From the NCBI RefSeq assembly GCF_008635795.1, contig NZ_VWRQ01000009.1, positions 62,001 to 126,000 on the forward strand: 64,000 nt of DNA. The letters are read 5' to 3'. This document shows positions 8,947 to 16,754 of the stretch, piece by piece. The translations under genes were made by a program, and so were the position numbers. This DNA comes from Paenibacillus tepidiphilus (GTDB lineage Bacteria > Bacillota > Bacilli > Paenibacillales > Paenibacillaceae). Position 1 is the first letter of the stretch. The number at the start of each line of letters is the position of its first letter. The notes below the pieces were generated by a model. It had not been told where the DNA came from. It ran no database searches and was given only the letters and a program-made list of their open reading frames with translations.

Positions 8947-10120
8947 GATAACCCACCTTCCGGTAAGAGAAAATAGCGGCTCCGAGCAACACCAGCGCAA
9001 TCAGTGACATGACCCACAAATTCGGCAGCAGCTGGGACAGCCCCGAATGCAGCATCATCCGGATGATGGAATCCATGGCCCAGTGATTGAACGTGAAGAG
9101 ACCCACGCTGTGAACCCATTCATCCGGGAGCGGGTTCATGCCGCCGCTAAGGAACGTCATTCCGACAGTGACAAAGTTAACGATGGTATTGGCGGTCGTC
9201 AAGGTCTTGCAGAACATGGAGACAATGATCGAGAAGGTCATGGAGACTACAATCATGAGCAGACAGAACAGAATCAGCAGCCAGGGCCGGTTGCCCCAAT
9301 AGACGCCGAACAGCAGATTGCTCAGGATAATAATCGTCGCACATTGAAGCGCCGCAACGATGCCGATTCCGAGAATTTTGCCGAAGAAAAGTTCACGTCC
9401 GGTAACCGGCGTCGAGCCCAGGCGGTACAACGTATGCCGGTCCTTCTCGCCGAAGAGCGATCCGCTGACATCCAGTCCGCTGTACAGCAGGAACATCAGC
9501 AGCATGGAGGCCGCATAATATTGCGATGCCGTATAACTCTGCCCCCCGTTATTCAGGTCGCCCAGCTTCACCGCTGTCTCCCTGCTGCTGGCCGGTTCAG
9601 CAGCGGCCGCTGCTGCCACCGCCGCCTGCGGGCCCAGTGCCTGGACCGCCGCCTGGCGGTAATTGATGGCGCCGAGGAAGTTATCGAACACGGTTCCGGC
9701 AACCGTATTGTCCATGCTGTTCTTCCCCAGTATATATTCCAGCTTCACTTCCTGACCGCGCTGCACCTTGCCGTCGAAGTCCTGCGGAACTATTACCGCG
9801 TAGCCGTATTTACCGTTTCTCAGTCCGCTCTCCGCCTCATCCCGGCTGGAGGATTCCACCGGAATAATATAGCCGTCAAGCTCCGGCGACTTCATAAAAT
9901 CGGCTACCGCCGAAGCCTCCTGCGGGTCGCCTCCCGTATAGACAACGGCTACCCGCACGGGGTCAATGCTCGAATCGCCCTTTACCCCAACCACACCCGA
10001 CAACGCCGCACCGAGCAGAAAGATCAGCACGAGCGGCAGCAAAAACGTATTGAGCATCACCGAGCGCGACCGGAACATCATACGCAGCTCATTCGCCGCA
10101 ATCGTCCATATATTTGCCAT
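8939..10120 (-). CDS. ABC-2 permease, LnrM-like
   Basis: This is a membrane permease of 393 residues with the same architecture as its neighbour: a signal-anchor helix (SVMLNTFLLPLVLIFLLGAA), an extracellular domain holding an alanine-rich stretch (AVAAAAAAEPASS, about 185), then five to six membrane helices. The cytoplasmic loop SLFGEKDRHTLYRLGSTPVTG is the coupling region of ABC2_membrane_3 proteins. GAGAGGAGAG precedes the ATG. It lies 18 bases after the ATPase gene and overlaps the next permease by 8 bases, so the three are one operon. It probably forms a heterodimer with the second permease. Confidence 0.85.
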   Translation of the reverse strand: MANIWTIAANELRMMFRSRSVMLNTFLLPLVLIFLLGAALSGVVGVKGDSSIDPVRVAVVYTGGDPQEASAVADFMKSPELDGYIIPVESSSRDEAESGLRNGKYGYAVIVPQDFDGKVQRGQEVKLEYILGKNSMDNTVAGTVFDNFLGAINYRQAAVQALGPQAAVAAAAAAEPASSRETAVKLGDLNNGGQSYTASQYYAASMLLMFLLYSGLDVSGSLFGEKDRHTLYRLGSTPVTGRELFFGKILGIGIVAALQCATIIILSNLLFGVYWGNRPWLLILFCLLMIVVSMTFSIIVSMFCKTLTTANTIVNFVTVGMTFLSGGMNPLPDEWVHSVGLFTFNHWAMDSIIRMMLHSGLSQLLPNLWVMSLIALVLLGAAIFSYRKVGYHA

Positions 10121-10138
10121 GACTCTTCTCTCCTCTCG

Positions 10139-11086
10139 CTAATCCCGTAAAGTCCGGCCCGTCAGGTTCAGAAACAGCGTCTCGAGGTCCGGTTCTTCAA
10201 TCTGCAGCGAAGCAATCACGCCTCCGTGCTTGGCGAAGATAAATAGGATATCCTGCAGCTCGCTCTGCGAGGAAGGCAAGTACAGCTCCACCGTCTCCTC
10301 CAAGGTCTTCACACGGTTGATGCGCGGGTGCAGATTCAGCTCATCGAGCAGTTCCGGGGCCAGCGGCCCGGCGCCGGATTTGATGACGATCTTCTCCTCA
10401 TGAGCCACCCGTTCCCGGAGCTCCTGCTCTGTGCCGCAGGCAATGATATGGCCTTTATCCATAATGGCTACCCGGTCGCAGATCGCCTCGACCTCCTCCA
10501 TATAGTGACTGGTGTAAATGATGGTGGAGCCCATCTGATTGAGCGTCTTCACCGACTCCAGAATGTGGTTACGGGATTGCGGATCAATGCCCACCGTCGG
10601 CTCATCCATAATAATCAGCTTGGGGCGGTGCATAATGGCGCAGGCAATATTGAGCCGCCGCTTCATACCGCCGGAGAAGGTGGACGGCTTCTCCTTCGCC
10701 TTGTCGCTTAATCCGGTAAAAGCCAGCGCCTCCTCCACCCGTTCCTTCAGCAGCTTGCCGCGCAGGCCGTACAGTCTGCCGAAGAAGGCGACATTCTCTG
10801 CAGCGCTCATCATCTCATATAAGGCGAGCTCCTGCGGCACAAGCCCGATCCGCTTCTTGACGTCCAGCGGTCTGGCCTTGACGGACAGCCCGTCGATCAG
10901 GATCTCCCCGCCGTCCGGCTCCAGGAGGCCGCAGATCATGCTGATGGTTGTGCTTTTGCCCGCGCCGTTCGGGCCGAGCAGACCGAAGATTTCCCCTTCC
11001 TCGATCTTGACATTGACATGATCCACCGTTAATTTCTGATCGTACCGCTTCACGACATTGCTCAGTTCCGCAATCGCCATCTCCAT
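10139..11086 (-). CDS. ABC exporter ATP-binding protein, LnrL-like
   Basis: This is the ATPase of the exporter, 315 residues. Walker A is GLLGPNGAGKSTTISMI (about 37-53), the Q-loop is GLVPQELALYEMMSAAENV, the signature is FSGGMKRRLNIACAI, Walker B is LIIMDEPTVGIDPQSR and the H-loop is YTSHYMEEVEAI. The C-terminal 70 residues resemble the DrrA-type accessory domain. AGGAGTG lies 4 bases before ATG 11086 and 10 before an in-frame ATG at 11080, so the start is uncertain by two codons. The operon promoter is in the divergent region up to 11272 and is probably under the response regulator encoded next door. Confidence 0.9.
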   Translation of the reverse strand: MEMAIAELSNVVKRYDQKLTVDHVNVKIEEGEIFGLLGPNGAGKSTTISMICGLLEPDGGEILIDGLSVKARPLDVKKRIGLVPQELALYEMMSAAENVAFFGRLYGLRGKLLKERVEEALAFTGLSDKAKEKPSTFSGGMKRRLNIACAIMHRPKLIIMDEPTVGIDPQSRNHILESVKTLNQMGSTIIYTSHYMEEVEAICDRVAIMDKGHIIACGTEQELRERVAHEEKIVIKSGAGPLAPELLDELNLHPRINRVKTLEETVELYLPSSQSELQDILFIFAKHGGVIASLQIEEPDLETLFLNLTGRTLRD

Positions 11087-11116
11087 ATCACTCCTGTTCC
11101 TGTTCTCGATGTAATC

Positions 11117-11194
11117 ATTGTAGTACAGTAACGAATTTCGCGAAGGTAGCCTGCGTCATTTTCTAAAGGTGACGAAAGTCATCTCCTGATCAGG
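11117..11194. promoter_or_regulatory. Divergent control region with candidate response-regulator operator
   Basis: The palindrome TGAC-GAAA-GTCA spans 11170-11181, with a further GTCA half-site at 11155-11158. The perfect 10-bp palindrome CCTGATCAGG follows at 11185-11194. On the minus strand the likely exporter -10 is TACAAT (11117-11122) with a poor -35, so the operator centre sits near -60, a usual place for a NarL/LuxR-type activator. TAAAAT and TAAGAT elements at about 11198-11213 may serve the kinase gene. The assignment is inferred from symmetry and position. Confidence 0.45.
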
Positions 11195-11272
11195 CGGTAA
11201 AATATGCTAAGATGAACCTGTACCAGGTAATTTCCTGAGGCATTGATGGCATACAGCGAAGGATGAACTGAT

Positions 11273-12436
11273 TTGAACCGCGAATTCACTCTGCTGCGCT
11301 ACGGGCTTATCATCGCTCCGGCAATTCTTACGATTTATGTGTATACCTATGATTACGAGCTGTTCACCCTCCATTTTCTGCTGCTGCTGCTGCTCGTAAC
11401 GGTACGCGCACGGATTCCGAAATTTCTGCCTGTACCGGCTGCCGCCTGCGAGCTGTTTCTTTCCTCCTGGCTGTGCTATCATTACGGGTTCCTGATGATT
11501 TTTCCCGCCGTTTCGACGCTGCTCAGCTACTCCGCTCTGCGCGAGCGCCGGACATCGGTTTGTCTCTCCTGTCTCCACCTGCTCTTCTTGAACCTGGCCT
11601 TTGCCATCAATCATATCGATCTGCTGGAGTGGGCGGCGATGAACCTGACGCTGCTGCTGGCTTGGGTGCTGAATGGACTGCTGCATAAAGCCGGACGCGG
11701 ACGCGAAGAGACGCTGTTTCTGTACGATGAGCTGCGGCGGAAGCATTTCGAGCTGGAAGAGGCCCGGACGCAGCTGCTGCAATTTACCGCCCAGATCGAG
11801 AACGCCACCCAGACGGAGGAACGTGTCCGGATTTCCCGCCAGCTCCACGATGATATCGGCCACCGGCTGATCCGGGTCAAAATGATGGTCGAGGCGGCGA
11901 TCCACACCCTGCCGGTCTCCCCCGAGACCGGGCTGGGCATGATGAATCAGATCCGTGACCAGCTGGCGGCCAGCATGGACGAAATGCGCGCCGCCGTCAA
12001 ACGGATTCACCATGACCCGAAACTGGAAAGAACCTATGATCTCGACCAGCTGCTGGAAGAGACGGGCCGCGATACCGGGATCAAGACAGCCTGCCAGGTG
12101 CAGGGGATGGCCTATCCGCTGTATCCGAGTGTTCAGGTCGTGCTCTATAAAAATGCCCGGGAAGCCATCACGAATGCGCTCAGGCACGGAAAGGCGGATG
12201 CCGTCTGGATTACGCTGATCTATCGCGAAGCCGAGGTGATCATGGAAGTAGCCAATAATGGCGTGCCGCCCGGCCGGGAGGAGCTGGAGCGCTTGTCCGG
12301 CGGCGGTGGAGGCATGGGCATGCGGGGGATGAAGGAACGTGCCCGCCTGATCGGCGGCACTGTGGAATGCAAAGGCGCTGCGCCGTTCAGTGTGGTGACC
12401 CGGCTTCCCGTTTACAGGCAGCGGGAGATTGTGTAG
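11273..12436 (+). CDS. NarL-type sensor histidine kinase, LnrJ-like
   Basis: This is a membrane sensor kinase of 387 residues. Residues 5-135 hold five or so hydrophobic segments with very short loops, a sensor of the intramembrane type. A coiled stretch follows, then the HisKA_3 dimerisation box RISRQLHDDIGHRL with the phospho-acceptor at about H192. The HATPase_c domain shows NAREAITNALRHG (N box) and GGGGMGMRGMKERARLIGG (G box). The TTG start has GAAGGATG upstream. It is divergent from the LnrLMN-like exporter and followed by its response regulator. This matches kinases that sense membrane-active antibiotics, and the signal is inferred only. Confidence 0.88.
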   Translation: MNREFTLLRYGLIIAPAILTIYVYTYDYELFTLHFLLLLLLVTVRARIPKFLPVPAAACELFLSSWLCYHYGFLMIFPAVSTLLSYSALRERRTSVCLSCLHLLFLNLAFAINHIDLLEWAAMNLTLLLAWVLNGLLHKAGRGREETLFLYDELRRKHFELEEARTQLLQFTAQIENATQTEERVRISRQLHDDIGHRLIRVKMMVEAAIHTLPVSPETGLGMMNQIRDQLAASMDEMRAAVKRIHHDPKLERTYDLDQLLEETGRDTGIKTACQVQGMAYPLYPSVQVVLYKNAREAITNALRHGKADAVWITLIYREAEVIMEVANNGVPPGREELERLSGGGGGMGMRGMKERARLIGGTVECKGAAPFSVVTRLPVYRQREIV

Positions 12437-12526
12437 CCTGCATTCAGGAGATTGGCTAAGGCACGCCAGGGCCGATCTATAGATGGATTAATAAATTTAC
12501 TGTAATTAAAGGAGCTTGTTCCAGCC

Positions 12527-13177
12527 ATGATCAATATCGTAATTGTCGACGACGATCCTTTTATCCGCGAGAGCCTCAAGGTACTGGCCGGACTCGATCC
12601 GCAGATCCAGGTGACCGGTGCTGCAGGCAACGGCCATGAAGCGCTGGCGCTGCTGCAGGAGCAGGCTCCGACCGACGTCGTATTAATGGATATCCGCATG
12701 CCGGGCTGTGACGGTGTGGAGGGCACACGCCTGATCAAGTCTGCCTTTCCGCAGGTTCAGGTGCTGATGCTTACCACCTTCGACGATGATGAATATATTA
12801 TCGAGGCGCTGCGCAACGGGGCCAGCGGCTATCTGCTGAAGAATATTCCCCCGGACCGGATTATCCAGGGCATCAAGACGGTCCATGAAGGCAATATGCT
12901 GATTCATCCGGACATCGCCCGTAAGCTCACGGGCTTCCTCCAGTCCTCTCCCCGGCCGGAAGCGCCAGCCCCGCTGGAAAGCTACGGGCTCACCAAGGCG
13001 GAGCTGACGATTGTCGCTTCCATTGCCGAAGGCCACACCAACAAGGAAATTGCCGCCGAGCTGTTCCTCAGCGAAGGCACGGTCAAGAATTACATCAGCG
13101 AGATTCTCGGCAAGCTCGGGCTGCGCGACCGCACGCAGATCGCTATTCTCTATTGGAAGCAGCGGCAGGGGCAATGA
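12527..13177 (+). CDS. NarL/LuxR-type response regulator, LnrK-like
   Basis: This is a response regulator of 216 residues. The receiver domain starts IVIVDDDPFIRESL, with acidic pocket residues at about 8-10, the phospho-acceptor at about D55 in VLMDIRMPG, and a conserved T and K further on (MLTTFDD, LLKN). The C-terminal GerE helix-turn-helix reads LTKAELTIVASIAEGHTNKEIAAELFLSEGTVKNYIS; only its first part and GHTNKEIA need be noted as motifs. AAAGGAG lies 12 bases before the ATG. It is probably co-transcribed with the kinase gene 90 bases upstream. Its likely target is the exporter operon through the dyad near 11175. Confidence 0.92.
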   Translation: MINIVIVDDDPFIRESLKVLAGLDPQIQVTGAAGNGHEALALLQEQAPTDVVLMDIRMPGCDGVEGTRLIKSAFPQVQVLMLTTFDDDEYIIEALRNGASGYLLKNIPPDRIIQGIKTVHEGNMLIHPDIARKLTGFLQSSPRPEAPAPLESYGLTKAELTIVASIAEGHTNKEIAAELFLSEGTVKNYISEILGKLGLRDRTQIAILYWKQRQGQ

Positions 13178-13205
13178 TCTGCTCCTGCCTGCCTCAACGC
13201 CCGCA

Positions 13206-13252
13206 CCGTAAAAAAGCCTGCAGTCCGCAAATTGTTGCGGACTGCAGGCTTT
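13206..13252. terminator. Strong hairpin terminator between response regulator and minJ-like gene
   Basis: An 18-bp perfect stem (13213-13230 with 13235-13252) has a 4-base loop. The minus-strand side continues as TTTTTTACGG, so it best ends the minJ-like gene. The plus-strand side has only TTAATG and should work less well for the regulator gene. Confidence 0.85.
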
Positions 13253-13305
13253 AATGTATGCGGCCAGTAATCTTCCGGTCGGTCGGCTTCTGCCTCAGCG
13301 GCCTA

Positions 13306-14631
13306 CTAGCCTTTGGCCGGCTTCCGGACCGGCTCATCAGCCTGTCCCCGGGCCAGGCTGACCTCTGCCGGACGGCGGCGCAGCGTCCCGGTCTTCCTGC
13401 CGATAATGCCGAAGATGCCAGGCGGCTTCGCACCGGCGGTAATCGGCTCATCGCTCTGCGGAGCCAGAATCATCCCGAGCTGGTGGTGGTCGCCGTCATA
13501 GATCGCACGCTGGAGATACTTGCTCTCACCGGCCAGATTCTGCACCTCCAGCTTGCAGAAGGCCGGGTTCATGCGCAGCGCTTCATGCAGCGCTGCGGGA
13601 CCGGTCAACAGCATCCCGTTGACCTTCAGCAGCACTTCGCCCGGCCGGATGCCCAGCTCCTCGGCCGGGCTGCCCGGCAGGACCGCCAGTACCTTGCGGC
13701 CGGCGGGAGGGTGCACGAAGGCCGGACTGAGGCCGCGCTCCTCGAGCGCGCCGTAATGGAACAGGCCTTCGCGGAGCAGCAACGCCAGCAGCGCTGCCGG
13801 CAGCGTCAGCGGGCTCCACCAGGCGGCCAGTGCAGCGCCGCCGAGCAGGGCCAGGCCGGCCAGCGCCAGCCGGCCGGAGATGCGGGTGGCCTTGCGCGCA
13901 GGCAGCAGGCCCTGGGTCACGTCGCTGAAGCCGATGAGCACCGGCAGCGCGACCAGCCCCAGGCCGCCGCCCAGCAGCGGCTGCCAGGGAAGCTCCCCGG
14001 CGCCGGGCCCCGCCGGGAGCAGCAGGAACAGCGGCACCGGCCAGAAGGCTTCGAGCCGGTAGCCGCCGACCACCTTGCCGCGCTTGCCGGCAAGGAACAG
14101 CGGCGTGGCCAGTGCGGCCCCCTGCCAGCGGGCCAGCAGTGCCTCGCTAAGGTGCAGCAGCCCCGCCAGCACCAGCAGCGCCGGAATATCCATGGCCCGC
14201 AGCGCACCGGCCACCGTTCCTGCCCAGCCGCTCTGCAGTGTATCCGGGAAGAACGAGAGCACGAACTTCGCGATGCCCAGTATTCCGATGGCATAGGCGA
14301 AGCACAGGTAGCGTACCCGGAACAGCATCAGCAGGAGGCTTACCGCCCAGATCAGACCTACGGCTGCGGGCGGCAGCGTAATTCCAAGCCCGACGGCGGC
14401 CAGGGACAGCGGAAGCGCCGCTGCCAAGCCGCTCCATATTCTTAGCCAGGCTTCCTTGCCCCAGCTGTGCAGCTTGACGTGGATCAGATCCCGCTCCTGC
14501 GCCAGCTGTCTGCGGTAGTACAACATAACGAAGAGCAATGCAATATAGTAATAGGGCTGAATCAGCAGCTTCAAAGACGCTGTGCCCCAAGTCGTCAACC
14601 AATCAGCCATCACATTCAAACCGTCCGTCAC
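13306..14631 (-). CDS. minJ: PDZ-domain polytopic membrane protein, MinJ-like division-site topological factor
   Basis: This is a protein of up to 441 residues with about eight hydrophobic segments followed by a PDZ domain. The PDZ core is KVLAVLPGSPAEELGIRPGE and LLKVNG (about 315-345). The closing block YDGDHHQLGMILAP is characteristic of MinJ-type proteins. In B. subtilis MinJ bridges DivIVA and MinD and lies beside ctpB and ftsEX, the same synteny as here. The frame opens with GTG 14631, but GGAG is only one base before it. TTG 14619 or ATG 14610 are possible true starts. The C-terminus is basic and proline-rich. Local GC content is visibly higher than in neighbouring genes. Confidence is good for the family and moderate for the Min role. 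Confidence 0.8.
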   Translation of the reverse strand: MTDGLNVMADWLTTWGTASLKLLIQPYYYIALLFVMLYYRRQLAQERDLIHVKLHSWGKEAWLRIWSGLAAALPLSLAAVGLGITLPPAAVGLIWAVSLLLMLFRVRYLCFAYAIGILGIAKFVLSFFPDTLQSGWAGTVAGALRAMDIPALLVLAGLLHLSEALLARWQGAALATPLFLAGKRGKVVGGYRLEAFWPVPLFLLLPAGPGAGELPWQPLLGGGLGLVALPVLIGFSDVTQGLLPARKATRISGRLALAGLALLGGAALAAWWSPLTLPAALLALLLREGLFHYGALEERGLSPAFVHPPAGRKVLAVLPGSPAEELGIRPGEVLLKVNGMLLTGPAALHEALRMNPAFCKLEVQNLAGESKYLQRAIYDGDHHQLGMILAPQSDEPITAGAKPPGIFGIIGRKTGTLRRRPAEVSLARGQADEPVRKPAKG

Positions 14632-14726
14632 ACTCCTTCACTCCGGTTAATTATGATCTGCTTATCCACAGGCGTGCAAGCCTGAGTTCCAATATGTAGA
14701 ACATGATGTAGAAACCACTGGCACTA

Positions 14727-14820
14727 GTTCAGTATAGTTAGCTGAACGCAGGGTTGTTCAGTATGCTTACACTGAACGATGGGCGGCTCAGTACATTTAT
14801 GCTGAACGAAGGGCAGCTCC
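14727..14820. repeat. Three tandem copies of a 30-33-base palindromic unit
   Basis: The units begin at 14727, 14756 and 14788. Each has the pattern (GT)TCAGTA, a 7-9-base centre, (TGC)TGAAC, then a GNNGGG tail. Each unit is itself an inverted repeat (GTTCAG ... CTGAAC). A fourth, degraded unit may follow at 14821. Confidence 0.75.
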
Positions 14821-14843
14821 AGTTCGTACGCTTTCGTACACTG

Positions 14844-15029
14844 TAGTTGGAAAATCGCCACTTAATTTCACCTATGTGGTGAATGAAGCCACACCTAGTT
14901 GGATAATCACCATTTAAAATGGGTGAAAATTAATGTTTCCACCTATTTCGTCCAAATTAAGTGGCGATAATCGAATTAGATGGCTGAAATCCATGAAATA
15001 GGCTAAATTAGTGTGCGATTATCGAACTA
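14844..15029. repeat. Element A, copy 1: 186-bp MITE-like nested inverted repeat
   Basis: The ends are TAGTTGGAAAATCGCCACTT and, inverted, a 3' end reading GTGCGATTATCGAACTA. Inside are a second forward unit (TAGTTGGATAATCACCATTT from 14896) and a second inverted unit (AAATTAAGTGGCGATAATCG from 14954). The element therefore has two outward and two inward arms and can fold into a long hairpin. The TA at each end is consistent with a TA target-site duplication. A second copy lies at 45501-45685. Confidence 0.8.
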
Positions 15030-15076
15030 TTTCGATCGGCAGTGAACGTTAGAGTTTCCCATGAGGATCAGTCCAC

Positions 15077-15104
15077 TGCAATCGCACCTTTGCAATCGCA
15101 CCTT
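15077..15104. repeat. Perfect tandem 14-mer, two copies
   Basis: TGCAATCGCACCTT occurs at 15077-15090 and again at 15091-15104 without mismatch. No function is evident. Confidence 0.8.
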
Positions 15105-15136
15105 GCGTGTTGTTTATGGTTCAAACTATCTATTTA

Positions 15137-15166
15137 GAAAAAAAGAAGGCTGGGTCTCAGCCTTCT
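15137..15166 (-). terminator. Intrinsic terminator of ctpB
   Basis: On the minus strand AGAAGGCTG (15158-15166) pairs with CAGCCTTCT (15144-15152), followed by seven T residues. The stem overlaps the ctpB stop codon. Confidence 0.88.
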
Positions 15167-16634
15167 ACTTGTTCGACGCCGCCGCCGTGATCTCCTTCCG
15201 GATCTCGGCAATCGCCGTATTCCGCTGGTTATCACGGGTAGGGTCTTGAATGACCTTAATCAGCGCCGCTTCCAGCGCCTCCGCCGTCTTGGCGTCGATG
15301 ATGCCGCTCGGCGTCAGCTTGGAAGCCGTCTGGAATTTCTTGACCGCATTCTTCGTGGCGGCATCGAAATATCCGTCCTTGCGGCCCGGCTTATAGCCCA
15401 GCCCATCCAGCATGATCTGCGCGTTCTTGACGTCGGTGCTGTTCATGTTGAACTGCAGGGTGTTGCTCTTGTTAATAGGGGCTACTGCGAAATAATCCGG
15501 CTGGGCCACGGAGATATCCGGCTCGATGCCCTTGCCGTGAATCCAGGTACCGTCCGGCGTCAGCCATTTGGCAATGGTAATCTTCAGCAGGCTGCCGTCG
15601 CCGAACTGCTTGTCGAAGCTGGTCTGCACTGTGCCTTTACCGAAGGAATGCTCGCCGATCAGCTTGGCTCCCGCCGACTGCTGCAGTGCGCCGGCGAGAA
15701 TCTCGGAGGCGCTGGCGCTGCCTTTGTTCATCAGCACAGCCACCGGATAATCCTTGCTGGAGCCCTTGGAATTGCTGACCTCACGCTGCTTGTTCTTGTC
15801 TTCCACTTGTACGATCGCTTTGCCGGAAGGAACAAATTGCTCCGCCATTTCAATCACGACCGGCAGCACACCGCCGGGGTCATTGCGGACGTCGATCACC
15901 AGGCCCTTCATGCCCTTCTTCTCCAGGGCCGCCAGCTCTTCCTTAAAGCGATCTGCCGTATTCACCGAGAATTGGGTCACTTCAATGATGCCGACTCCGC
16001 CCTCTTCCATCGTCGCATAGACGGTCTCCAGCTTCACATCATCGCGGACAATTGTGAATTTCAACGCCTCCGCCGAACCGGAGCGCTGAATCTCCAGGAC
16101 CGCTTCGCTGCCCTTGGGTCCGCGGATTTTGGCCACGGCATCATTGAGCTCCAGGCCTTCCAGCGTGTCGCCGTTGACCGAGAGAATGATGTCCTTGGCC
16201 TGAATTCCTGCCTTCTCTGCCGGTGAACCCTTGATCGGGGAGACGACAACAACCTTGCCGTTCTCCGAAGAGACCTCGGCGCCGATGCCCGAGAAGGAGC
16301 CTTCAATGCTCTCCTCGAATTTCTCAGCCGTTTCCTTGCCCATATAGTTGGAATATGGATCGCCCAGCGCTTCCATCATGCCGTTGACCGCTCCGTCGAT
16401 CAGCTTGTCCCGGTTCACGTCTTCATAGTAGTTGCCCTCAATCAGGCTCAGGGCCGTGCCGAGCTTCTGCGCTTCCTTGTCCTCCAGCCCGCCTGTGCTT
16501 GGCAGAACAGCCGCCAGCCCTTGCCCGGCAGCTTGTCCGAACACATTGGCATAGCCTGTTATTCCCAAGGTCAGCAGGCTGCCGCACAGCAGCGCGGCCA
16601 CAATCATAATAGCCGCAGTGCTCTTCTTCAACAT
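15165..16634 (-). CDS. ctpB: C-terminal processing serine protease CtpB (S41 family)
   Basis: This is a secreted or membrane-anchored protease of 489 residues. A hydrophobic signal segment, AAIMIVAALLCGSLLTLGIT (about 7-26), comes first. A PDZ domain (about 105-190, GIGAEVSSENGK, GSPAEKAGIQAKDIIL) follows. The S41 core has the nucleophile in NKGSASASEILAGAL (about S305) and the general-base lysine in HSFGKGTVQ (about K331). A C-terminal peptidoglycan-binding domain (about 400-460, MLDGLGYKPGRKDGYFD) ends it. In Bacillus CtpB cleaves SpoIVFA to activate pro-SigK processing late in sporulation. The gene order ftsE-ftsX-M23-ctpB-minJ supports orthology. A role in vegetative wall turnover is possible too. 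Confidence 0.92.
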   Translation of the reverse strand: MLKKSTAAIMIVAALLCGSLLTLGITGYANVFGQAAGQGLAAVLPSTGGLEDKEAQKLGTALSLIEGNYYEDVNRDKLIDGAVNGMMEALGDPYSNYMGKETAEKFEESIEGSFSGIGAEVSSENGKVVVVSPIKGSPAEKAGIQAKDIILSVNGDTLEGLELNDAVAKIRGPKGSEAVLEIQRSGSAEALKFTIVRDDVKLETVYATMEEGGVGIIEVTQFSVNTADRFKEELAALEKKGMKGLVIDVRNDPGGVLPVVIEMAEQFVPSGKAIVQVEDKNKQREVSNSKGSSKDYPVAVLMNKGSASASEILAGALQQSAGAKLIGEHSFGKGTVQTSFDKQFGDGSLLKITIAKWLTPDGTWIHGKGIEPDISVAQPDYFAVAPINKSNTLQFNMNSTDVKNAQIMLDGLGYKPGRKDGYFDAATKNAVKKFQTASKLTPSGIIDAKTAEALEAALIKVIQDPTRDNQRNTAIAEIRKEITAAASNK

Positions 16635-16670
16635 GATGCTCCCACCGTCCCTTCATATCCTCTGACACCG

Positions 16671-16701
16671 TAAAGAAAAGTCCCGTTCGCTTGAGGAACG
16701 G
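16671..16701 (-). terminator. Weak terminator-like hairpin after the M23 peptidase gene
   Basis: On the minus strand CCGTTC (16696-16701) pairs with GAACGG (16683-16688), followed by GACTTTTCTTT. The stem is only six base pairs, so read-through into ctpB is plausible. Confidence 0.5.
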
Positions 16702-16754
16702 CATCTCTTCCAGTATATGCCGGAGAGGAGCTTTATATTTACAGCCGCGTAAAT

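Larger units (their letters stand above)
14632..15164. other. 533-base non-coding region packed with repeats
   Basis: There is no credible ORF here. From left to right it holds a block of three 30-33-base inverted-repeat units (14727-14820), one copy of the 186-bp element A (14844-15029), a tandem 14-mer (15077-15104) and the ctpB terminator. The minJ-like gene starts at its left end and must have its promoter here, but I see no clear -35/-10 pair. Confidence 0.7.

Noticed and set aside
9590..9660. Alanine-rich repeat in the LnrM-like permease as a repeat element
   Set aside because: It is simple GCC/GCG codon repetition in an extracellular loop and encodes a plausible linker; no DNA-level repeat elsewhere.
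9047..10150. 367-residue open frame on the plus strand opposite the LnrM-like permease
   Set aside because: Shadow of a real gene; no family motif, no ribosome-binding site, low-complexity Arg/Gln/His-rich product.
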